Assembly: GCA_021817945.1 (NCBI GenBank)
Contig: JAKAFL010000001.1
Span: 62,001 to 126,000, forward strand
From: a bacterium
Lineage (GTDB): Bacteria > Verrucomicrobiota > Verrucomicrobiia > Limisphaerales > UBA11358
Direction: 5' to 3'
DNA: 64,000 nt
Both the position numbers and the translations under genes were made by a program. Below the pieces are notes generated by a model. It worked only from the letters and a program-made list of their open reading frames with translations, was not told the DNA's origin and ran no database searches. The first letter of the stretch is position 1, and each line of letters begins with the position of its first letter. This document shows positions 35,415 to 44,767 of the stretch, in pieces.

Positions 35415-35834
35415 ATGCGTCAATTTTTCCATCAACTCACCCTGCCAGCAACCAGGCGTGGCTTGGTGGATTTCACCAGCCAACTCCAGGGCGTGCTGCG
35501 TCAAAGCCAACTCCAGGATGGTATAATGAACCTCCTGCTGCAGCACACTTCCGCCTCACTTTTAATCCAGGAAAATGCCGATCCGGATGTGCGTCGTGAT
35601 TTGGATATGTTTTTTAGCCAGCTTGTGATGGATGGCGATCCTCGGTTTATGCACCGGGCCGAGGGAGATGATGACATGGCAGCCCATATCCGCACCGCGC
35701 TGACCTCGGTTCATCTGGCCATTCCATTCCAAAACGGACAGCTTTCCTTGGGCACCTGGCAAGGTGTTTATCTTTGGGAGCACCGCACCCATGCGCACGC
35801 GCGCAAAATCCTTATCCATTTCCTCGGCACCTGA
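35415..35834 (+). CDS. yjbQ: YjbQ family (UPF0047) protein
   Basis: A 139-residue YjbQ-type protein. Family marks are LQHTSASLLIQENADPDVRRDL (about 42-63), with the conserved HTSAS, and LSLGTWQGVYLWEHR near the end. Members show weak thiamine-phosphate synthase activity and their true function is unclear. The ATG at 35415 was chosen; an upstream TTG at 35409 adds two residues. It follows the TPR gene by about 20 bp. Confidence 0.9.
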   Translation: MRQFFHQLTLPATRRGLVDFTSQLQGVLRQSQLQDGIMNLLLQHTSASLLIQENADPDVRRDLDMFFSQLVMDGDPRFMHRAEGDDDMAAHIRTALTSVHLAIPFQNGQLSLGTWQGVYLWEHRTHAHARKILIHFLGT

Positions 35835-35952
35835 AACCATCTTTCCCATTCTCTTGAATGCGAATCCCCGGTCGTGACTGGGATTGGAACTTGCCATGAG
35901 GCATGCTGCTTTTTTAAGATGGAGCGTCGCTGGAATTTAAAATTAAACCTTC

Positions 35953-37737
35953 ATGAACCACACTCTTTTCAAGGGCAAACTTCCCAAAATCGGAATTCGA
36001 CCAACCATTGACGGACGACTTGGCGGGGTCCGGGAATCTTTGGAAAATCAAACGATGGCCATGGCCCGTGCGGCAGCCAGCCTGATTTCGGCCAACCTGT
36101 CCTATCCCAATGGCCAGCAGGTCGAGTGTGTTCTTGCAGACACCTGCATTGGCGGAGTGGCGGAGGCTGCTGCATGCTCGGAAAAGTTCTCCAGCCAGGG
36201 TGTGGGCGCCACCCTCACCGTCACACCGTGCTGGTGTTATGGCAGCGAGACCATGGACATGGACCCCGCACTGCCCAAGGCTGTTTGGGGATTTAACGGC
36301 ACAGAGCGTCCCGGCGCAGTCTATCTGGCTGCAGTTCTTGCCGGACACACCCAGAAAGGCCTCCCTGCCTTTGGAATTTATGGACGAGAGGTTCAGGATT
36401 CCACCGATACAATCATTCCCGAGGATGTCCGGGAAAAAATCCTTCGCTATGCCCGCGCCGCTTTGGCCGTGGCTCTCATGCGAGGAAAATCCTACCTCGC
36501 CATGGGCGGCGTCTCCATGGGTATCGCTGGATCCATCGTGGACCAGAATTTCTTTGAAAGCCACCTGGGCATGAGGGTTGAAACGGTTGACATGACGGAA
36601 TTCCTGCGCCGTATGGACAAGGGAATTTTTGATCCTGAAGAGTACCAGCGCGCCTTGAAATGGGTGAAACAGAATTGTGCCGAAGGCAAGGATTACAATG
36701 CTCCTAAAACCCGGCGTTCCAGGGCGAGCTTGGATTCCGAATGGGAGAAATCAGTCAAAATGGCCTTGATTACCCGGGATCTCATGGTGGGAAATCCCAA
36801 GCTGGCCGAGATGGGATATGGCGAGGAGGCCATGGGGCACCATGCCTTGGCGTCCGGTTTTCAAGGCCAGCGCCAATGGACCGATTACCAACCCAATGGC
36901 GATTTCCTGGAAGCCATCCTGAACACATCTTTTGATTGGAACGGCCGCCGCGCACCCTACATCGTGGCCACTGAGAATGATTGTCTCAACGGTGCCTCCA
37001 TGCTTTTCGGCTATCTGCTGACCAATACCGCCCAGATATTTGCCGATGTCCGGACCTACTGGAGCCCGGAGTCCGTACACCGTGTTTCCGGGCACAAACT
37101 TTCCGGCCATGCCAAGGAAGGACTGCTCCACCTCATCAATTCCGGTCCCGCCACCCTGGACGGGGTTGGATGCCAGCAATTGAACGGTAAACCTGCAATG
37201 AAGCCCTTTTGGCAAATCACCGACGCAGAAGTCCGCAAATGTCTTGCCGCCACCACGTGGCATCCTTCCATCACCGAATATTTCCCTGGCGGCGGCTGGT
37301 CCACCCGGTTTCTCACTCGTGGAGGAATGCCAGTGACCATGGCTCGCCTTAACTTGGTGAAGGGCCTCGGCCCCGTTCTTCAGGTCGCTGAGGGCCACAC
37401 CGTGGATCTGCCCGCCAAGGTTCACGATCAACTGGATCAGCGAACAAACCCCACATGGCCCAGCACCTGGTTTGCCCCGGTCCTCACTGGCTCTGGCGCG
37501 TTCCGCGACGTTTACACGGTCATGAACAACTGGGGCGCAAACCATGGCTCCATCAGCTACGGCCACATTGGTCCCGATCTCCTTTCGCTGGCTGCCATGC
37601 TGCGCATTCCCGTTTACATGCATAATGTGGCGGCGGAGCGAATCTTCCGGCCCAGCGCTTGGACTGCTTTTGGTACCCATTGCCTGGAAAGCGCCGATTT
37701 CCGGGCCTGCGCCAACTTCGGTCCGCTCTACGCCTGA
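35953..37737 (+). CDS. fucI: L-fucose isomerase
   Basis: A 594-residue enzyme converting L-fucose to L-fuculose, also active on D-arabinose in some species. N-terminal block [20 protein letters not shown], central [23 protein letters not shown], the manganese-site segment [18 protein letters not shown] and the C-terminal [13 protein letters not shown] with the metal-binding His match FucI. Length is close to E. coli FucI (591). It lies 118 bp after yjbQ. Together with the mutarotase and the GH95 fucosidase at 61.8 kb it indicates growth on fucosylated glycans. Confidence 0.95.
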   Translation: MNHTLFKGKLPKIGIRPTIDGRLGGVRESLENQTMAMARAAASLISANLSYPNGQQVECVLADTCIGGVAEAAACSEKFSSQGVGATLTVTPCWCYGSETMDMDPALPKAVWGFNGTERPGAVYLAAVLAGHTQKGLPAFGIYGREVQDSTDTIIPEDVREKILRYARAALAVALMRGKSYLAMGGVSMGIAGSIVDQNFFESHLGMRVETVDMTEFLRRMDKGIFDPEEYQRALKWVKQNCAEGKDYNAPKTRRSRASLDSEWEKSVKMALITRDLMVGNPKLAEMGYGEEAMGHHALASGFQGQRQWTDYQPNGDFLEAILNTSFDWNGRRAPYIVATENDCLNGASMLFGYLLTNTAQIFADVRTYWSPESVHRVSGHKLSGHAKEGLLHLINSGPATLDGVGCQQLNGKPAMKPFWQITDAEVRKCLAATTWHPSITEYFPGGGWSTRFLTRGGMPVTMARLNLVKGLGPVLQVAEGHTVDLPAKVHDQLDQRTNPTWPSTWFAPVLTGSGAFRDVYTVMNNWGANHGSISYGHIGPDLLSLAAMLRIPVYMHNVAAERIFRPSAWTAFGTHCLESADFRACANFGPLYA

Positions 37738-37741
37738 AACC

Positions 37742-38320
37742 TTGCCCCGCAAAAAATTCATCATTGGGTGGCTTGCAGCCATTCTCGCCATAGGCTTTGT
37801 CCTGATTGGGGTGGCGGCTCTCTTGTCCCCGCAAACTTTTCTCTGTGTGGACAGCGGCAATGTGTCCGGGGATGTGCTTATTGTGCTGGGCGGCGGGGTT
37901 AAAGACCGTCCGGAATTTGCCGCAACCCTGTATGAGCAGCACGCGGCGCCGCTCATCCTGCTTTCAGGAGCAGGAGACACCACGCTGAACCGCCGCGTCC
38001 TGCGCCAAAATGGGGTTCCCAAGGACGCAATTGAGATGGAAAACCGGTCGCTCACCACTCGGGAAAACGCCATCTATAGCATACCCCTCTTGCGAGCCGC
38101 GCACATCCACCGCGCCATAATCGTCACTTCCTGGTACCATTCGCGTCGCGCCCTAAAAACCTTTCAACATTATGCTCCCGATATCACCTTCTACTCACGG
38201 CCAGCCTATTTTGAAATGCAACACGCTGGCTGGAGCCGAAACAATACCAGCCACCGAATGCGTTTGGAATTCCTCAAATTGATCGGTTATTGGGGATTTT
38301 ACGGAATCAACCCGTTTTGA
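37742..38320 (+). CDS. YdcF/SanA-like DUF218 membrane protein
   Basis: A 192-residue protein with one N-terminal membrane helix (about 6-28, FIIGWLAAILAIGFVLIGVAAL) and a DUF218 domain: DVLIVLGGGVKDRPEFAATLYEQ, LILLSGAGDTTLNRR, NRSLTTRENAIYSIPLL, and ITSWYHSRRA-type VTSWYHSRRALKTF. The family is linked to envelope carbohydrate metabolism without a fixed reaction. The start is a TTG at 37742, 4 bp after the fucI stop; longer readings run through fucI in another frame. Confidence 0.85.
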   Translation: MPRKKFIIGWLAAILAIGFVLIGVAALLSPQTFLCVDSGNVSGDVLIVLGGGVKDRPEFAATLYEQHAAPLILLSGAGDTTLNRRVLRQNGVPKDAIEMENRSLTTRENAIYSIPLLRAAHIHRAIIVTSWYHSRRALKTFQHYAPDITFYSRPAYFEMQHAGWSRNNTSHRMRLEFLKLIGYWGFYGINPF

Positions 38321-38383
38321 AATGTATTTAATGCCACCTGTCGTTCAATCCGAATGGCCGACCGATTTTCCAATTTTTATTCC

Positions 38384-38411
38384 TTGCATTTTTTAACTCA
38401 CATCACATAAT
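38384..38411 (+). promoter_or_regulatory. promoter of the initiator tRNA gene
   Basis: A -35-like TTGCAT (38384-38389) and a -10-like CATAAT (38406-38411), 16 bp apart, end 14 bp before the mature tRNA 5' end. The -35 hexamer and spacing are the same as those proposed for the second PEP-CTERM gene. Confidence 0.5.
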
Positions 38412-38425
38412 GAACATCCCTTGAT

Positions 38426-38502
<77 letters not shown>

Positions 38503-38515
38503 GTTTTAAATCGTG

Positions 38516-38556
38516 AAAACGCCCATTTCCTTATGGAATTTGGGCGTTTTTGTTTT
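38516..38556 (+). terminator. intrinsic terminator after the tRNA gene
   Basis: Stem AAAACGCCCA with TGGGCGTTTT, extended inward by TTCC/GGAA, loop TTAT, then TTTTTGTTTT. It lies 13 bp after the encoded CCA. Confidence 0.9.
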
Positions 38557-38843
38557 GGGATAATTGATGCCCAGAAAAACTTTTTGCAATTCATCCAAGG
38601 AAATGACTGTATGCCTCGATCGAACAAGTTTGTCAGGTTTAGGATTGTCTGTACAGAACAGGACCGGGTGAATTCCATCCACTTCATTTCATAGCCGGGT
38701 GATTTTGGGATGGTTCCTCACACGCAAGCTGTCGGATTGACGAATGGCATGCAAATCAAGCCGTTGCCAAGATTAGGTCGCCCAAGTTCCTAAATCCAAA
38801 TAATGAGACAAGTTTTCTTTGAACAAGATTGATGCAAACCGTC
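38557..38843. other. spacer between tRNA terminator and GH99-like gene
   Basis: No convincing gene. A minus-strand frame of 56 codons starting with GTG near 38,675 and ending at 38,504 is open but overlaps the tRNA terminator and carries no known motif. Nothing else stands out. Confidence 0.4.
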
Positions 38844-40121
38844 CTACTGTTCCAGCACCCTAAGCTCCTTCCTCGCCAACGCCAAATTTCCTGAAATCAA
38901 ATGATCTGCAATTTGATCCAACGCATGGGCCATTAGGGGATCGGTGCCATGGGCGCGCCTTAATTGGTAAATGTGCAATGGAATTTGCAAATCAGCTTCC
39001 TTGAATGGAAAATCCCGCTGCAAAAAAGCCCGCCGCAAATCCTGGATCATCACCAGGTTGGTGAAACCGTATTCCTCCGTGGGCTCTATCATGGTGCCTT
39101 CGCCGAAATCGTTCCAAGTCACTACTTGTGTCATAAAGGAGGAATTGGTCAGCGCCAGCCCAAGCGTCTCCCGGAATGTGTCTCCATGATGATCGCCAAT
39201 GTACCCCAAGTAATCCATGTCTGCCGCCCTGGAATAGACGTCATGAAAACGTGGAAAAGCGCTGCTGATGGAAGCGGGCCACGATGCGGATTTTTGAGCA
39301 AAGGCAGCCAGGTAACCTTGCAGGGCTGCATCAGACAGCACACCGCCAGTTCCCGGGGCCTGGCTTAGCCACATGGGTGGCCAGTCAAAGGCCCCAAGGC
39401 TGACGGGTCCCCTGTTGTCCTCGGTAAAAAAGGCCGGCTGGTTCGTGGCGTCCAACGTTGAAAAAATGCTTTTCCATTCCGTTTCCCCGTGAAAATACTG
39501 GGGTCCAAAATTCAACAGCACGGGATGGCCATGATAACGCAGATAGGTGGAGTCGCCAAACCAGTTTGCCTGCAGGTATTTCATGTCGGCCCGGGCCTGG
39601 GCTATGGCCGCATTGGGAGTCAGGTCATTGGCATCAATCAAATGACGCATTGTCTGGTCTTCATAACAAACGGCAAATTTTAATCCTGCCTTGCGAGTGA
39701 ACTGAAACAGACGTTTCACGGCCTCATTGTTGGATCCGTAATCCAAAAAATCCGTGGACCCATACCAATCCACCACAACCCCGTCAATACCGGCTAATTT
39801 CATGAGCAAAACATGGTACTCCAGCACTGCCGGGTCGCTGGAGTCATAAGGGCCAATCAACGGGTAATACCAGGAGGCGATTTCCCGCTGTCCGAGCAGG
39901 TTGGTGGAATCAGGATTAAATCGGTCCATAGTCCAATGCCAGCCCCATTCTTGATGATAAGGCCGAGCACTGAACCAAGGCATGTAGTAGGCCATGATCC
40001 ATTTGCCATGAACAAGGGGAACGGCACCCAGAAGAAGAAAGACCCCCAGCAGAAGGTTGCCCGGAGTAAGACGCCACGCGTTCACAGGAAAAAGCCTCGC
40101 AAATTCCCGCCCTGAATGCAA
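38844..40121 (-). CDS. GH71/GH99-like secreted glycoside hydrolase family protein
   Basis: A 425-residue exported protein with a signal peptide (about 20-39, LLLGVFLLLGAVPLVHG). The barrel starts with WIMAYYMPWFSARPYHQEWGWHW, followed by ASWYYPLIGPYDSSDPAVLEYHVLLMKLAGIDGVVVDWYG, typical for the GH71/GH99-like superfamily (alpha-glucanases and mannosidases). Further marks are VCYEDQT, YHGHPVLLNFGP and TWNDFGEGTMIEP near residue 340. Substrate is uncertain. It is divergent from the propeller kinase, so that kinase may control it. Confidence 0.82.
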   Translation of the reverse strand: MHSGREFARLFPVNAWRLTPGNLLLGVFLLLGAVPLVHGKWIMAYYMPWFSARPYHQEWGWHWTMDRFNPDSTNLLGQREIASWYYPLIGPYDSSDPAVLEYHVLLMKLAGIDGVVVDWYGSTDFLDYGSNNEAVKRLFQFTRKAGLKFAVCYEDQTMRHLIDANDLTPNAAIAQARADMKYLQANWFGDSTYLRYHGHPVLLNFGPQYFHGETEWKSIFSTLDATNQPAFFTEDNRGPVSLGAFDWPPMWLSQAPGTGGVLSDAALQGYLAAFAQKSASWPASISSAFPRFHDVYSRAADMDYLGYIGDHHGDTFRETLGLALTNSSFMTQVVTWNDFGEGTMIEPTEEYGFTNLVMIQDLRRAFLQRDFPFKEADLQIPLHIYQLRRAHGTDPLMAHALDQIADHLISGNLALARKELRVLEQ

Positions 40122-40406
40122 TCCCGGTCAGTCTCCTGCGCCAAGCGATTAAAAGCAATGTCCCTGCCCTTTTTTGCAATAACCGGGGGACGGCAGGCAA
40201 GGTCGCCAGGTTTATGACAAAAACAATACATGAACCGATTCATCATGACTGCCCTGGGCTCGCGTGGTCAGTCGCATGAAATGGGGACAGCGTACCGTCT
40301 TGTCTATCGTTTATTTTTGGCACATAATCATACATCCACCGCAATGTACCGCTTGATCCTCACGGAACCGCAGCCATTTTGCAGGCGTACCTGCCGGCGC
40401 TGGACG
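40122..40406. other. divergent region between GH99-like gene and sensor kinase
   Basis: The shared upstream region of 285 bp. Much of it is open in frame with the kinase back to 40,230, so part may be coding if an earlier start is used. No palindrome or confident promoter was found. Confidence 0.4.
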
Positions 40407-43400
40407 ATGCCTTTCGGAATCACCTTGGCAAGAGCCGCTATTTGGCTCGTTTCCGGAATAATTCTGTTGCAGCCTCATGAATTGCAGGCTTTGATTCTTT
40501 GGAATGAGCCAGGAACACGCCTGGTTCGGGATAACGGGTCGGGAGCGGATCTGCTTGGAGGGGCAGTAAAGCGCGATGATACTTCGAATGACACCCTTTA
40601 TTTCAAATTTCATGTACGGCCCATATCCGACAAGGACACGGAGGATTATTATGCGGGCTTTGAATTATACGATGGCGACGTGGAGCGGTTAGGGGTGGGT
40701 AATTCCCTTTCCGCCTGGGCCTATAGCGCCTTTACGAGAGCGGATGACCGCGTCCAATCCAGCGCCCCAACCACGCTGGTGGATTTGCATTCATCGCGAC
40801 CTGAATCCCTGGGCAATAATTCCTACCAATACCCCCGGCGCAGCGTGGAGGCCACCATTGTGTTCAAGGTCCAATTTATTCCAGGTGAGGACGACCTTGT
40901 AACCGTCTGGTTGAACCCTGACTTGGGGCCGGGCGCCAATGAGGCTGCGCAGCCGGATTCTCTGACCACCCGATTCAACGCCGATGCCAGTTTCGATGAA
41001 ATTAGGCTGCGTCACGGAGGTAAGGGTGGAGGTTGGATTTTTAGTGATCTTTCCATCGCCACCGCCTTTAGTGATTTTGTGGATGCCAGCAGCCCGAGGT
41101 CGGGAGATGCGGGGTATGGCATGATGGATGGACTTCGGTCCATGAGCATTCAGGCCTGGAATCACGACACAGGCCTGCCTGTGAATCCAGTATCCGTCCT
41201 GGCAAGGGACGCGAATGGGTTTATCTGGGTGGGCGGAAATCAGGGATTGGCGCGATTTGATGGATTGAATTTTTTGCCTGTGGATTCGGGCATCGCGAAT
41301 GGAGGCTTGCACGTGACTGCCCTATGGTCCCAGCCAGATGGCACAATGTGGATAGGCGACCGGAGAGCCGGGCTTTTAATGTGGCAAGGTGGACATTTGG
41401 CAAAAGCCAGTGAACCGGGATTACCAGAAACACTGAGTGTGACAGCCTTGGTTGGAGATCACATGAGGAGACTGTGGGTGGGCGCTACCAATGGGCTTTT
41501 CATGGCATGGATTCACCAAACCGATGCTCAATCACATCAGATCCAACCATTTTTTTCAGGTAAAAAGGTGACAGCCCTCGCCACGGGCACCCACGGTTCA
41601 ATTTGCGTGGCCATTCAAGGTGAGGGCCTTTACTTCTGGGAAACCAACAAGTTTATTCAAATGGATAACCAGGAAACGAGGAATGAATTGGCCCATGCCA
41701 CTTCAATCCTGGTGGATTCTTTTCATCGGGTATGGGTCGGCACCGAATCCGCCTCGGTTTTGTGCCTGGACAGCGGACACTGGCAAACTTTTCATCTTTC
41801 CAGCGGAAGAATGCCGGGTTCTGTAACCTCGCTGGCCATGAGCGCGAACGGCGTTCTTTGGGCGGCGACAGAGGGCCCCGGGCTCTGGCAAATAAAGGGA
41901 CGAAAAGTTTTTCCATTGCCCCTTGTGGGGGAACTTGCTCCGACTCAGCCAACCTGTTTGTTGGCCGATCCAGATGGCCGCTTATGGGCTGGAACTGAAT
42001 CCAACCTGTTCTGCCTGCGTTCGAAGGTGGTTTTGGCGCTGGGCCAAAACGACGGATTGGGTTATGGACCAGTCCACGGCATGGCGGAGGTCACCCCAGG
42101 AGTGATATGGGTGGGAAAACCGCGTGATGGATTGTACCGTTGGAATGGCAGGACATTTGGCCGCCTGCCAGTTGCTGGTTTGTCTCCGCAGGATTCCCAG
42201 GTCAGTTCCATCTTGGTGACCCACGAGGGGTTTTGCTGGGTGTCCACCACCCATGCACTGTTGGTTTACAAAGACAGCCTGGCCGCAGCCGATGAGGTGT
42301 GGACCCTGCCTCACGCGCCACCGGGAATATCAGCGCTGGCCGAGGGTCCCGATGACAGTCTCTGGATGGGCACACGGTCAGGAGGAATCTATTGCTTGAA
42401 AAAGAACCAATGGACGTCGCCCGTGAATCTTCAAGTCACCAACGCCATCCAGGCGTTGATTTCGCAGCGCGATGGAACTTGGTGGATTGGCACGGCAGGC
42501 GCAGGTCTTTATGAGATTCAGTCCGGCGTCAAGCGGCGGTGGGACCTGTCTTCAGGGCTTCCAGATGAAACGATTGAAACCCTGTTTCTGGATTTAAAAG
42601 ACCGGTTGTGGATTGGCACTTCCAGCCGGGGTCTTGTGTGCCTGGCTGGATCCCACATGAATGTTTTTGGACCGCAGGAGGGCATCCCTCCAGGACCTAT
42701 TTATCAAATCATGGAGGACGCGGACGGACGGCTTTGGTTGGGAACTGGCCATGGGATTTACTGCGTGGGCATAAAGGATTTGGATGCATTAAAACTGGGT
42801 GAGAAGAAGCAAGTCAGCGCAAACCATTTTGGGATTGCGGCAGGCATGACATCGGAGAGTTGTGTTGGCGGCGGGTTTCCATCTGGATTGAAAGATAAAA
42901 CCGGAGCCCTTTGGTTCCCAACGCAACAGGGAGTGGTGGTGGTGAATCCTTCCGCATTGCCAAATGGATTATCCGCGCCAAAACCCATCCTTGATGAGGT
43001 TTTGGTGGATGGCATTTCGGCCTGGCCAGGTCCGGGTGATTCACCCTCCCAAATTCCAGGCCGGGCGGGCAGTTCGGATTCGCTGCGCGTGCCTGCGGGT
43101 CCACACCGTGTGGATTTTCATTTCACAGCCGTCAACTTTGAGGCTTCGGAGCTGATGCATTTTCAATATCGCCTGGATCCGTTGGACCGTGATTGGGTGG
43201 ACGCGGGGAACCATAGGACCGCCGTGTACAACTACCTGCCGCCGGGCCAATATGTATTCAAACTGGAGGTCTGCAATCCAGAGGGATCGTGGACCCAAGC
43301 CGTCGTGGTTATGAAACTTGAGCAATTGCGCCACTACTGGCAAACGTGGTGGTTCCTGGCGGGCGCCGGCTTGGGCGTATTAGTGGTGGTGGGCGCCGCC

Positions 43401-44120
43401 GTCCGCCTGGTGGTGAAGGGCAAAATGCAAAGGCGCCTGCGCATGATGGAACAGGAACGGGTCCTTGACCTGGAACGCACACGAATTGCGCGGGATCTTC
43501 ATGATGAAATGGGCGCGAAATTATGCCGTATTTCCTATTTGAGTGAACATGCCCGGCGCATTGAGATGCCCAACCCGGATTTAGGCGACCAAATTGCAAG
43601 CATCTCCGAGGTTTCCAGGGAAGTGCTCCACTCCCTGGATGAAATTGTATGGGCGGTGAACCCACAAAACGACACGCTGGATCACCTGGCCTCCTACATA
43701 GGGCAGTATGCCCAGGAATATTTTTCCATGACCGGAATGGAATGCGAGTTGGACATTCCACCCGTGCTGGATTCACACCCTCTTTCCTCCCAAGCCCGGC
43801 ACCATTTGTTCATGGCCACCCACGAGGCGCTGACCAATATCCTGAAACATTCCAAGGCCAGTCGCGCCAGTATTCGCATCGCCCTGGAAAGCCAAACATT
43901 GAGGATTCAAATCCATGACAATGGCTGCGGATTTGACCTGGCAAAGGCCCGTGCCATGCTTGAATCTTCCATGTTGCCGAATGGCGACGGAATCACAAAC
44001 ATGAGCCGCCGTCTGAAGGATATCGGAGGCGAGGCCCACATTGAGTCCAAACATGGCATGGGCACAATGATTTTGTTTGTTTTGCCCTTGAAAACCAAAG
44101 CTGGAAACAAAACCTCCTGA
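40407..44120 (+). CDS. hybrid-type membrane sensor kinase: lectin-like domain, beta-propeller, Y_Y_Y and histidine kinase
   Basis: A 1237-residue sensor. The signal peptide is at 1-28 (IWLVSGIILLQ). A lectin-like beta domain (about 30-230: FKFHVRPISDKDTEDYYAGFELYDGD) comes next. Two-component propeller repeats fill about 255-800, recurrent as DANGFIWVGGNQGLARFDG, DGTMWIGDRRAGL, DSLWMGTRSGGIY and DRLWIGTSSRGLV. The Y_Y_Y domain is about 905-965, a membrane helix about 985-1007, the HisKA_3 box ERTRIARDLHDEMGAKL about 1030, and an HATPase with HEALTNILKHSKASR and DNGCGFDL. Starts at 40230 or 40344 are also possible. It is followed by its regulator, 12 bp away. Confidence 0.92.
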   Translation: MPFGITLARAAIWLVSGIILLQPHELQALILWNEPGTRLVRDNGSGADLLGGAVKRDDTSNDTLYFKFHVRPISDKDTEDYYAGFELYDGDVERLGVGNSLSAWAYSAFTRADDRVQSSAPTTLVDLHSSRPESLGNNSYQYPRRSVEATIVFKVQFIPGEDDLVTVWLNPDLGPGANEAAQPDSLTTRFNADASFDEIRLRHGGKGGGWIFSDLSIATAFSDFVDASSPRSGDAGYGMMDGLRSMSIQAWNHDTGLPVNPVSVLARDANGFIWVGGNQGLARFDGLNFLPVDSGIANGGLHVTALWSQPDGTMWIGDRRAGLLMWQGGHLAKASEPGLPETLSVTALVGDHMRRLWVGATNGLFMAWIHQTDAQSHQIQPFFSGKKVTALATGTHGSICVAIQGEGLYFWETNKFIQMDNQETRNELAHATSILVDSFHRVWVGTESASVLCLDSGHWQTFHLSSGRMPGSVTSLAMSANGVLWAATEGPGLWQIKGRKVFPLPLVGELAPTQPTCLLADPDGRLWAGTESNLFCLRSKVVLALGQNDGLGYGPVHGMAEVTPGVIWVGKPRDGLYRWNGRTFGRLPVAGLSPQDSQVSSILVTHEGFCWVSTTHALLVYKDSLAAADEVWTLPHAPPGISALAEGPDDSLWMGTRSGGIYCLKKNQWTSPVNLQVTNAIQALISQRDGTWWIGTAGAGLYEIQSGVKRRWDLSSGLPDETIETLFLDLKDRLWIGTSSRGLVCLAGSHMNVFGPQEGIPPGPIYQIMEDADGRLWLGTGHGIYCVGIKDLDALKLGEKKQVSANHFGIAAGMTSESCVGGGFPSGLKDKTGALWFPTQQGVVVVNPSALPNGLSAPKPILDEVLVDGISAWPGPGDSPSQIPGRAGSSDSLRVPAGPHRVDFHFTAVNFEASELMHFQYRLDPLDRDWVDAGNHRTAVYNYLPPGQYVFKLEVCNPEGSWTQAVVVMKLEQLRHYWQTWWFLAGAGLGVLVVVGAAVRLVVKGKMQRRLRMMEQERVLDLERTRIARDLHDEMGAKLCRISYLSEHARRIEMPNPDLGDQIASISEVSREVLHSLDEIVWAVNPQNDTLDHLASYIGQYAQEYFSMTGMECELDIPPVLDSHPLSSQARHHLFMATHEALTNILKHSKASRASIRIALESQTLRIQIHDNGCGFDLAKARAMLESSMLPNGDGITNMSRRLKDIGGEAHIESKHGMGTMILFVLPLKTKAGNKTS

Positions 44121-44132
44121 TTTTCATAATTT

Positions 44133-44756
44133 ATGATCACTGTATCCATCGTTGACGACGAAAAAGACCTTCGCCAATCCATCACTACTTTCATCAATGG
44201 TTCGCCTGGGTTCAAATGCAAGGGGGCCTATGGCAGTGCTGAGGCCGCCCTTGTTGGACTCATGGAGGACAAGCCGGAAGTGGTTCTCATGGATATCAAC
44301 CTGGGTGGCATGAGTGGCATTGATTGCGTGGAAAAACTCAAGGCCCGGTGCCCTTCCCTGCAGATTCTCATGCTAACGGTTTACGAGGATACCGACCAGA
44401 TATTCCGCGCCCTCGAGGCTGGAGCCACCGGATATCTGCTCAAGCGCAGCAGCCCCACCAAATTACTTCAAGCCATCCGTGAAGTGCATGCCGGCGGATC
44501 ACCCATGACCAGTTCCATTGCACGCAAAGTGGTGGCCTCCTTTCAAAAGAGCAAAAATTCTTCAGAAAAACAAACCCACCTCTCGCCCAGGGAGGAAACC
44601 GTCCTCCACTGCCTGGCCAAGGGTTTTACCTACAAACAAATTGCGTCGGAATTGGATATCAGCATAGACACCATCCGAACTTATCTCCGAAGAATTTACG
44701 AAAAACTGCATGTGCAATCCCGCACAGAAGCGGTGGCCAAGTATTTGAGCCAATAG
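44133..44756 (+). CDS. NarL/LuxR-family response regulator (partner of the propeller kinase)
   Basis: A 207-residue regulator with a receiver domain: VDDEKDLR near residue 7, phosphoacceptor Asp in VVLMDINLGG near 55, Thr in LMLTVYED, and Lys in GYLLKRSS. The LuxR helix-turn-helix follows, LSPREETVLHCLAKGFTYKQIASELDISIDTIRTYLRRIYEKL. Placed 12 bp after the kinase, it is the obvious phosphotransfer partner. Targets probably include the adjacent glycosidase genes, as is usual for propeller sensors (inference). Confidence 0.94.
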   Translation: MITVSIVDDEKDLRQSITTFINGSPGFKCKGAYGSAEAALVGLMEDKPEVVLMDINLGGMSGIDCVEKLKARCPSLQILMLTVYEDTDQIFRALEAGATGYLLKRSSPTKLLQAIREVHAGGSPMTSSIARKVVASFQKSKNSSEKQTHLSPREETVLHCLAKGFTYKQIASELDISIDTIRTYLRRIYEKLHVQSRTEAVAKYLSQ

Positions 44757-44767
44757 CGCGGATACTC

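Noticed and set aside
36751-38073. Long minus-strand open frame opposite fucI and the YdcF-like gene
   Set aside because: It is a shadow of two well-supported plus-strand genes and its translation has no recognisable domain.
38504-38675. 56-codon minus-strand frame beside the tRNA gene, considered as an integration remnant
   Set aside because: It overlaps the tRNA terminator, begins with GTG and shows no integrase, attachment repeat or domain.
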